DNA of 64,000 nucleotides. It comes from Corallium rubrum (lineage: Eukaryota > Cnidaria > Anthozoa > Scleralcyonacea > Coralliidae). This document shows positions 50,163 to 58,483 of the stretch, one piece after another (the first letter of the stretch is position 1; every line of letters starts with the position of its first letter). Below the pieces are notes generated by a model. That model saw only the letters and a list, made by a program, of their open reading frames with translations. It searched no databases and was not told the origin of the DNA. A program made the position numbers and the translations under genes. The DNA is taken from positions 2,110,178 to 2,174,177 of the forward strand of contig OZ036005.1 in assembly GCA_964035015.1 (NCBI GenBank). Direction: 5' to 3'.

Positions 50163-50577
50163 TAAAGACAAGGACGGTGTTGAGATTACTCTTGGGACTA
50201 AAAATTATTCAATCTCTTTGTTTTGCAAAAAGTTATTTTGTTCAAAGGACGGCGCCAAAAATTTTTTGGGACAGCAAATTACCCATTTTCATTGTCGCAA
50301 TTACTTCCGGTAAAATCATGCGCTGTGATTGGTTGCTGACGTGGCGAGATTTCTCGGTAACGCCCGAGGGCATTAAATCCTAATAAGAAAGTTATTGCTG
50401 CAAAACGACGAAAATAAATGAAATAAATTACGATGAACAAAACAAAAGTAAATTTTAGTATTCCGATGAGAAAGAAACAACAGAAAATAACGCTAGTCCG
50501 GTATTTTGACGAAGTTAAAGTGCTACTACGACGACATTTCATATTTACTTCTCTGCACAGAATAGATTTGTTGAGGT

Positions 50578-50762
50578 CTAAAGCTGGATTTCCATTCAGT
50601 GCATTTTGTCGCGCGATCGACTTTTCTCGATCGCTTTCTTTTGAAATGTGTGTATTCAACCAAAGCTAATGAAATGCGTTCCGCTTGACAACCCACAATT
50701 CAAAAGAAAGCGATCGCAAAAAGTCGATCGCGCGATAAAATGCACTGAATGGAAATCCACCT
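50578..50762. mobile_element. TIR MITE, CATTCAGTGCATTTTGTCGC family
   Basis: TGGATTTCCATTCAGTGCAT and TCGCGCGATCGAC on the left, with exact-type complements on the right. The middle contains GATCGCTTTCTTTTGAA inverted. About 185 bp. Confidence 0.8.
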
Positions 50763-51262
50763 TAAAATAAGCATTGATGTAAAGAATACTCTCATATAAA
50801 ACTCTCCAGAAATATTTTGTTAAGCTCCGAAAATCGCTCAAACGTCTGCCGCCATTACTCAGATATGTTCCAGGGGAGTCCGCGATCTCTCAGCAGTACT
50901 TCCTAATTTTCTATAAACGCGTAAATCCTGTTTAAATGACGTTTACTCGTATATTCTTGGATTCTTATAGTCATAATGGAAGACGTTTCGATAAATGCGA
51001 CCTCTAAATTGAGATATGTAGCTGAAAATTAGGCATGCAGACTATAGTACTGGGAATCTGACGTAATTTTCTCTGGCTATGACAATGGGACTCAGGAACA
51101 TGGTAAATAATGGCGGCCCCAAAATCTCGAAATATAAAGCAAAAATAAAACGTCTTCCCGCTCCTCGTAATAAAAAGCGGTTTGAGGAGATAAGTAAAAA
51201 CCGCATAAACGTTTCGAAAAATGTGAAAACATCAAATCCGAAATTTTGATGGTAGTAGCACT

Positions 51263-51526
51263 TTAAAGGAAGTGAAGACCAAGAATACAAGATTGATTTT
51301 GAAATAAAAAGTGCCATATTAGAAGGACAAAGATATTTTTGCCATGTTGGATGAAATTATAATTGCAGATGATGAAAAACTTTTGTGAAATTCATCCAGC
51401 ATGGCGACGATGACGTAAGATGCACACCACCAATAATAAATCAAACCTCGGCCTTGAACGTGTGCAGCAAAACGAACGGTCGAGGTTATTAACAATCTTG
51501 TATTTCTTGGTCTTGGCTTCCTTTAA
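51263..51526. mobile_element. TTAA-flanked MITE nested in a TIR element
   Basis: TTAA at 51263-51266 and 51523-51526 flank AGGAAGTGAAGACCAAGAA and its complement TTCTTGGTCTTGGCTTCCT. The equivalent left-arm sequence at 50506-50526 reads GAAGTTAAAGTGC with one TTAA and no insertion. Confidence 0.85.
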
Positions 51527-51544
51527 CTTCGTCAAAATACCGTT

Positions 51545-51820
51545 ATAAGAAACAGTGGTGGATTACCAGTTTCGGGGGCCTGGAGGCTAAATAAATTCAC
51601 GGACCTTTATGACGATATTTTCCGGAAATTTTTTTGAATTTAGAGTCTCGGAAACGCCATTTCCTGCATTCTGAGGCAGTGTACCATATGGCCCTGATAT
51701 TCGTATAACAACTAATCTTAATGAAAAATCCATTCTCTGGAAATTACGGGCCTCTTGCAAGCCCGGGCCTGTAGGCTTCAGCCTACTCAGCCTACTGGAT
51801 AATCCGCCACTGATAAGAAA
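51545..51820. mobile_element. hAT-type MITE, family B
   Basis: Element 51553-51812 (260 bp), ends CAGTGGTGGATTACCAG and CTGGATAATCCGCCACTG, exact duplications ATAAGAAA at 51545-51552 and 51813-51820. Confidence 0.93.
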
Positions 51821-51959
51821 AAGCATTTTCTGTTGTTTCTTTCTCGTCTGGATACTAGAATTTACTCTTATGTTCATCGTCATTTATATCCTTTATTTTT
51901 GTAATCCGTGCCATATAATAAAATTTTGCAATCTTGAACCTAGAGCCACGTCTGGGTGG

Positions 51960-52400
51960 TCTGTGGCTTGACGAAACATAGTTAGGCATATAATAGAAAC
52001 ATGCATGCTGCTGATTAAGGAAATACCAAATGGTTTTCTGTGTTTGGATACTCTGACAATTGACAAAACACGCGGGAAATTGCGAGACTGGAGAAAAACT
52101 CTGACAAAACACGCGGGAAATTGCGAGACTAGAGAAAAGCGTAATAAAACACGAGCCGCAGGCGAGTGGTTTTAGCTTGTCGAAAGTCGAGCAACTTCCC
52201 AAGTGTTTGGATAAGAGTCTCCAAACACGGAAAACCCCATTTGGTATTTTTTTTTATAAAATAATCACAAGTGAATATGATATACCATGGATATACTATC
52301 CGACATTTTCAAAAATCGTTTTGGCGGGAATTTTCCGTGTTTGGATACTCTGATCCAAACACGGCAATTGACCAATCAGGGCTCGCGTAGTATACAAGTT
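51960..52400. repeat. Foldback cluster with GTGTTTGGATACTCTGA motifs
   Basis: A direct duplication (AACACGCGGGAAATTGCGAG twice, 52067 and 52109) and inverted AAACACGG / CCGTGTTTGG motifs. It belongs with the GTGTTTCATCAGG foldback superfamily only loosely. Confidence 0.5.
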
Positions 52401-52569
52401 ATTTTATAAATAGCGTTACATGGAAAAACTGAAAGCCATGATGTAATACTGGAGACAGAAGAACTACAAAGTTAGTTAGACTAACCTTGTTTATTTCCCT
52501 CTCAACCGTTTAGAAAAAGTGATCTCATCTTTGTTTTTAATACCATAACTAGAAACAACAAAATTATAA

Positions 52570-53393
52570 TGAGAGCGATGATGGCAACTGGGTGAAAAAA
52601 AGCATGTCATACGAGGTGGAATTAGGTATGCTGTATGAGTCTGTGAGAAGGAGGTCAAGGACGACATGGCGTCAAGTTGCAGAGAAGGAACTAAAATAGA
52701 GGAGAAAATACATTAAAAATCAAAATTGAAAGAATACAGAGACGAGCCACCAGATGGATCTTAGGATGCAAACAAGGAGAAGTGCCCTACAATCAGAGAC
52801 TGCAGACCCTGGATTTATTACCTTTGTGCTACGACAGGGAGATCAAAGACCTAATTTTTTTCTACAAAGCTCTATACGGATACATTGACGTGAATGTCCA
52901 TGAATTTGTTTCCTTTGTAAATCATGGTCGCACGCGACTCAGTCAAAATTGTCTAGCCATCAAAGTTCCACTCTGTAGGACCAACACGTCCCAAGCCTCG
53001 TTTTTTAATCGGATTGTGAAACTATGGAATCTTTCTTGCAAATCAGCTCCCTCGTCCAGTCTTGAGAGTATCTCTACATTCAAAACTTTTCTCAAACAAA
53101 GATACCAAACCTTGTTAACTACCTTTGATACAGACATGCTGTGCACATGGACACTTGCACAGGACTGTTCATGTCACAGGGCAAAACCTTGAGTAGCGTT
53201 TCGCGTGCTGTGATTTGTCGGACCGGTTTCTGGCTTAGATGCATTGTCAAGAAATGAGGGGAATCGGAAGAAGAATATGAAAACAAGCCTAGTGATCAAT
53301 TGGCGATCCCTCTTTTTCTTGGTGTGCATCTGGGTCGGAGGTTGGTCCAGCGCGTCGCAGCGTTAGTTTGCTTTTTTTTGTTCTTTTTTTGTT

Positions 53394-53478
<85 letters not shown>

Positions 53479-53830
53479 CGTTGTTGTTGTTGTTGCTTCA
53501 TCTTCTTTCTTTGTAAATGTTTTTTTGTTGATTGTTTTTTTTTAGGGGGGCGCCCCGCATGGGTCTTTGTGTCCCGTTTGCGCCTTCTCCCTATTGGGTA
53601 CACTATTTTTCTCATTTTCTTATAACATTTTCTTTATCTTATAACTTAGTCTTATTATTGTAGTATTTACTTTTGCTAATACCCAATAAAGTTGTTAAAA
53701 AAAAAAAAAAAAAAAAAGGACATGAGAGAGTGTGGTCTAAAAAGGGAGGTTATGCAAGGGAGGATGAAGTGGAGGACACTGCTGTGGGGAGCCGCTGGCC
53801 AATCCATGTGTAAGTGGGAGAAATGGCCAT
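52570..53830 (+). mobile_element. LINE-2 fragment split by a younger LINE
   Basis: 52570-52695 encodes the DDGNWVKK and RRSRTTWRQVAEKEL ends of the LINE seen inverted at 22.5-23.5 kb. After an insertion it resumes at 53720 with DMRECGLKREVM and WRTLLWGAAGQSMC. Confidence 0.75.
52700..53718 (+). mobile_element. 5'-truncated LINE-1 (RT C-terminus) with poly(A), nested in LINE-2
   Basis: The frame reads RIQRRATRWILGCKQGEVPY, then LDLLPLCYDREIKDLIFFYK, FFNRIVKLWNLSC and FKTFLKQRYQ, the C-terminal end of a Jockey/CR1-type RT. The 3' end has AATAAAG and a 20-A tail at 53697-53717. A (GTT)n microsatellite lies at 53392-53496 in the 3' UTR. Confidence 0.85.
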
Positions 53831-54274
53831 AAAATGAGTGTTGTAAAATGAGCGTTGTAAAATGAAAGCAGTGCCACCATGTGTAAAAAATTCAACCAAT
53901 GACCCACCACTACTCTTGGTGTCAACACACACCCCCAAGACCCTTCCCCCAGAATTTCCAAGCACTTTCTGGGAGGGGTCAAGTTGTGGATATTTTCTGG
54001 AACTACAGTTGGTGTGTCAATCAAGAAATGGTTCATGGTTTGGCATGCTCCATTGAATTATGGAGCACACTGCCACACACGGTACTTGTAGCCAATCAGA
54101 AATGCCGTTTTATTACATCTGTCTGAATCTATGTTATAATCTGGTTGTACATAATACACAATGGGTGGTGAAAAAAGATGCTATTTTAAATTTATTAACT
54201 AACACCAGATGATTTTACTCATCAAAGAGAGAACCCTCAGTCATCCTGGCAGCAATGGGTTAACAAGTGATTAA

Positions 54275-54391
54275 CCCATTCCTGCCTGAGCTGGTCAAAA
54301 ATGGTTCTTTTATTACTCTGTCTAACACCAGATGATTTTACTCATTAAAGAGAGAACCTTCAGGTAGATCCCTAGGCAGCAATGGATTAAC
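54275..54391. mobile_element. Mini-MITE, TTAACCCATT...AATGGATTAA
   Basis: TTAACCCATTCCTGCCTGAG and CTAGGCAGCAATGGATTAA are inverted. The middle TCTAACACCAGATGATTTTAC with TTAAAGAGAGAACC recurs at 54200-54262, 21219-21262, 59865-59900 and 60650-60735, so this is a widespread short TTAA family. Confidence 0.75.
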
Positions 54392-54470
54392 AGCTGTTAT
54401 ATATACACTAGTTATTCTATAAATATTCTAGATTTTTAAAATAAAATTCAATCAAATATTTAATTCTTAC

Positions 54471-57386
54471 TCTGTAATGGTTTTCTCATTGTCACTTAAT
54501 TTCTCTCCATCAAAGATTAACCAGTATGTCCTCCAAACATATTTCCTAAATTTTTAAATAATCATTGAAGTTAAAATAAACAAAATAAACACTTTTAAAA
54601 ATTACTGATGGAAAAATTGGGGAAAAGTAAATCAGCCAATCGAGACTGCAGAGTTGGGTGCTTTTTGCCAAGATCCTGAGGTGTGCAAAAGCTGTGTAAG
54701 ATCTCAGGGCAGGGGTGCAAAAGATGTCCCAGGGGTGTACTCAGGTGGGGATGTTTCAGTTAAACTTGAAGCAGTGGCAGACACTAGGGGGGTGAGGGGG
54801 GAAAGGGGCCCCCCCCCCCCAATAATTTTAGCTGAAGCTTTCATTTTGAAAAGTGGAAGCACAAGAAAGTTTTCATGCCTATAAACATGTTTCTCGTACA
54901 AATAAAAGTAGAATTTCTACTTTTATTTGTACGAGAATAGAATATGTTAATGAAACAAAAGTGTGCGCAGAACAGAGTCATAGACGAACTATGCATAGAC
55001 TGATCAAATTCTGATATTTATTTATTTTAAAAGAAATATGTGGATTTCACTCGCTTAGCGAATAAATTTTACAATGTCATTGGCGTGTTAATTAAACCAC
55101 CTTGCAATTCCATTCACAAATGTAGATAATCATTTAGAATGTTTTCTCTGAAATGTTGTTTTTTTATGCTTAGCATGTGATTTATAACAAAATGCACCAT
55201 TAAAATAGTGTTTTGAAAACCTAAAATTTTTTACAAAATGTGTTCTCAGAATGCTGCAAATGCCATTTCAGAGATCCAAATTTTTAAAATGCACCCCCTA
55301 GATATTCTCACCCCCCCAATATTTCGTCAAGTGTCCACCACTGACTTGAAGTAGAGTCCTAAAATACATTACAGGTTTTCAGCATTTAATTTGGGGTGTC
55401 ACATCAATGCTGACAATGGGATGGCTCAGGGGCACAATCGTCACCTGTATCCCCCCCCCCCCCCCTCCTCCTCCAAAAAAAAATAAATTAAAAAAAACCA
55501 AAAAAACAAACAAAACAAACAAAACAAAACAAAACAAAAAAACCAAAACAAAACAAAACAAAACAAAACAAAACAAAACAAAACAAAAACCATGGAGTAC
55601 TAACTGCCAGTTTCTAAAGGTTACTGTAACTGTTAAGTAAAATACAGCTATTAAATGACCCAGTGATGCATTAGTCAATTCCTCCTGTAACCATCCCCTC
55701 CCCAGGTCACCCTCAGGACAATGCAGAAAATTAGATCGCAGGGGAGGGGAATTGTTTTATTCATTTTATCCCTGAGGTATTGCCCAGGGGGAAATGATTA
55801 CAGGAAGAATTGACTTATGAATACACAAGGGTGTAGTCAAGCCAGAGTGGACGTCCACCCTGCGTGTAGCCAGCCTGCATTCCATGTACTCCACGCCGGA
55901 GATCTCCGGCGTGGACTCAAAAAAATTTCAGCGTGTTGGTGGAGATCGCCGGCGTGGTCTTGTCGAGCATATGTGGTTGGCGTAACGGCGCTTTATGTTT
56001 TTTCACATAAGAAATATTAATAATGCTTTAAACTTCTTCCTGATTGATTCAAAACCGAAAGAGACGACTGAAGATAAGAAATTGTGCAATCTCTGCGCGT
56101 GTCTGATATAATCCTTGGTGTAGCGGTCCGAAGTATTCAGTGCATCTCCGGCGTGGGGTTTACATGGAATGCAACCTGGGCGTGTAGTGCTCAGCTTTCA
56201 AGGCTTTTCCTTAAAGGGTTGTATTAATTTGGTTAAAAATCACTGGAAGTTGTGATTAGGTTTAGGTAATCCTAAATTCTAGATGAGAGGGCATTCAGTT
56301 GCTGAAGACTGGGTTGGCTTCATGATGATAGTGTCCCAGGGTGCAATGAGGTGCCCGGCCAGCCTTCTTTTTCTTATTTCTTTGATGCAAGAGAGGAAGA
56401 AAAGAAGGCTATGCTACATATTCATGTTTGGTTTCCATTGCGTATACATGTCACTTGCTTGGTTACAATCTCAAACCCAGTCCAAATCAAAGCAGAAAAC
56501 AAAACAAAACAAAACAAAACAAAACAAAACAAAACAAAACAAAACAAAACAAAACAAAACAAAACAAAACAAAACAAAACAAAACAAAACAAAACAAGAA
56601 CTGGTTAAATGGGTTACATCGTCCTAAATCTTGGACGAAGCCAAACACGAATACAGCATAGCTTACTTTTCTTCCTCTCTCTCAGTGAAGAAATAAGGAA
56701 AAGAAGACTCTGCTCACAGGGTAGGGTCCAGTCGTAGGGACAAGGATTTTTGGGACTCAGTTTGGGATTTTTGTTGGATTTGTTAATGACATTTTTCAAA
56801 AATATAAAGTCATGTCAGTTTGATGTCCAGCCAACAGTTGAATACTGCTCTTCTGTATGGGACCCGTTCACAGCCAAAAACATCAGAAAGGTGGAAATGG
56901 TTCAAAGGAGAGCAGCTTGTTGGGTCCTCTTACGTTACAATCGTCAAGACAGTGTCATTGATATGTTATGTGGCCTGGGCTGGAGGACATTGCAATCTTG
57001 AAGGACAATTGCTCGCTTGTCAATGCTTTATAAATTCAGAAATAACCTAGCCTATGTACATGTAGATACTAGTGAGCTCCAACCAGTCACCTATAGTTCC
57101 ACTCGTTCATCTGGACACGCATAATTATAAGATACGTATTATTTTAAGTATACTTTTTTCCCAAGAACCTTACAGGAGTGGAATAAACTGCCTAGCCAAG
57201 TAGCCTTAAGCAAATCACTGGACACCTTTAAGGGAGCAATTTCCATGATTTGCTAGTTTATTTATTTATTTATTTATTATTTATTTATTATTTATTATTT
57301 GTTATGATTATGAATTATATTTATAGGTTTTATATTTTTAGCGCAGTCTATAATACTCAGCATTGCATGAATGTAGACTTATTTGG

Positions 57387-57437
<51 letters not shown>

Positions 57438-57907
57438 CAAATGCCGAGCAAACATTTAATGTACTTCTTTTTTAGAAATGGTATTTTTAAAATGTTTTAC
57501 CAACTAATAAACGTCGTTCTTCCTTCCCTCGTTTGTTTCAGAGTTAAATGTCGTTGAATTGCTTGCTTTAAATCTTTGACCTTGGCTCCTTGATGCACAA
57601 CTACAGCTAGAGAACAAGAAAAGAATAAATCAGCAAGCATTTGAACCAAAATAAAGAAAGGCTAAAATAAGAGATTTATTATTAAAAACGTACGTAAAAC
57701 AGTGTTTTGTTCATCTTGTTGTTTGACATTGACAGTGATAGCACGACCATATTCTAAAGCAATTTGTGAATTCACTTCTTCTACAGTAGGTTCACTGTGT
57801 AAGTCTTTTAATAATGGATCTTTAACAAGCTCAGCAAGAGCATTCAAAGATAACGCCATGAACTCAGAATGAGAAAACTGTTCTCCTTCTCCTTCTTCCG
57901 CGGCCAT
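54471..57907 (-). CDS. SNRNP25: U11/U12 small nuclear ribonucleoprotein 25 kDa protein
   Basis: Three exons on the minus strand: 57907-57694, 57606-57501 and 54545-54471 (phases 1, 2). The product has VKDPLLKDL, TVEEVNSQIALEYGRAITV, PVVVHQGAKVKDLKQAIQRH, LTLKQTREG, SWKYVWRTYWL and DGEKLSD, each matching SNRNP25 in order. This is the ubiquitin-like protein of the U11/U12 di-snRNP that helps recognise U12-type introns in the nucleus. The final family block (YGIRNRDEVSF...) was not found. Exon 3 either reads into a TAA right after KTITE or splices at the overlapping GTAAGA to an exon I could not locate. The N-terminus is about 20 residues longer than human. Intron 2 (54546-57500) holds several MITEs and a LINE. 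Confidence 0.88.
54764..55351. mobile_element. hAT-type MITE, family C, SNRNP25 intron
   Basis: Element 54772-55343 (572 bp), ends CAGTGGCAGACACTAG and the inverted GTGTCCACCACTG, exact duplications ACTTGAAG at 54764-54771 and 55344-55351. An inner palindrome TTCTCGTACAAATAAAAGTA and its complement lies at 54890-54937. Subterminal G and C runs resemble family A. Confidence 0.92.
55440..55600 (+). repeat. C/T run and (AAAAC)n microsatellite
   Basis: A pure C run at 55451-55465 is followed by A-rich sequence and (AAAAC)n to about 55588. A longer pure (AAAAC)n array lies at 56496-56597. Both sit in SNRNP25 intron 2. Confidence 0.93.
55862..56187. mobile_element. TIR MITE with CCACGCCGGAGAT subtermini
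   Basis: Element 55870-56179 (310 bp), ends CCAGCCTGCATTCCATGTA and the inverted TACATGGAATGCAACCTGG, exact 8-bp duplications GCGTGTAG at 55862-55869 and 56180-56187. GATCTCCGGCGTGG occurs three times inside. hAT- or P-like by target size. Confidence 0.88.
56290..56740. repeat. Inverted repeat with (AAAAC)n core
   Basis: TTATTTCTTTGATGCAAGAG, GAAGAAAAGAAGGCTATGCT and CGTATACATG on the left of the (AAAAC)n array are loosely complementary to AATACAGCATAGCTTACTTT and CTCTCTCTCAGTGAAGAAATAAG on the right. Confidence 0.55.
56815..57440 (+). mobile_element. LINE fragment (RT C-terminus) with an (AAAT)n tail, inside SNRNP25 intron 2
   Basis: Peptides VEYCSSVWDPF, KVEMVQRRAACWVL and GWRTLQSRRTIARLSMLYKF follow the order of CR1/L2-type RT C-termini. 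The end has GLxxxTLxxRRxxxRLxxxYK and an (AAAT)n tail at 57378-57437. The frame is broken in the last third. Confidence 0.75.
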
Positions 57908-58483
57908 ATTTGAACAATGGCGCTCTGGGGGTGAATACTGAACAATGTGGGATTATATGGAACAATGTGGAATAATAAGGAACAATATGGGATAACAAGG
58001 AACAATGTGGGATAATAGAGAACGATATGGGATAATAAGGAAGAATATGGGATAATAAGGAACGGTGTGGAATAATAAGGAACAATGTTGGATAATAAAG
58101 AAAAATGTGGGATAAGGACAATGCGGAATAATATGGAATATGGGATAATATGGAACAATGTGGGATTATGAGGAACAATGTGGGATTATGAGGAACAATG
58201 TGGAATGATATGGAACCATATAGGATAATTTTAGACAACATGGGATAATAAGGAACAATATTGGATAAAGAGGAACATTGTGGTATAAAGGGAACAATCT
58301 GGGATAATAAGGAACAATGTGGAATAATAAGGAACAATGAAAAAACAATCCCGTTGCTCATCACTGTCCTCGTTATCAAATGTTATCTTTGCAGCCGGAA
58401 GCCAGGCACAGATATATATTTTGTAAATACACCTGTTGTCTGTAGAGCTGGAAATCAAAGCTATTTAATAAAGTGCGAAGAAG
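57908..58483. promoter_or_regulatory. Divergent SNRNP25/FKBP11 spacer filled with a 20-bp minisatellite
   Basis: The start codons of the two genes are 576 bp apart, head-to-head. At 57940-58345 about 20 units of GGAACAATGTGGGATAATA (variants in several bases) fill most of the gap. The array must lie in the promoter region or 5' UTR of one or both genes. Confidence 0.7.

Larger units (their letters stand above)
50430..51885. mobile_element. TIR element with two MITEs nested in its right arm
   Basis: Left-arm sequence GATGAGAAAGAAACAACAG, GGTATTTTGACGAAGTTAAA and GTGCTACTAC (50465-50530) returns inverted in the right arm, but there it is split at 51267-51522 and 51553-51812 by two other MITEs. 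It contains a smaller palindrome (50578-50762). Confidence 0.8.

Noticed and set aside
50279-51317. Hydrophobic minus-strand frames of about 90-126 codons
   Set aside because: They lie in inverted-repeat elements, lack splice or family support and overlap TIR arms.
53300-53625. Poly-Val/Cys/Gln frames
   Set aside because: They are the (GTT)n microsatellite in the 3' end of a LINE.
57844-58379. Long IPHCSLLSHIVPYY frames on the minus strand
   Set aside because: They come from the 20-bp minisatellite between SNRNP25 and FKBP11.
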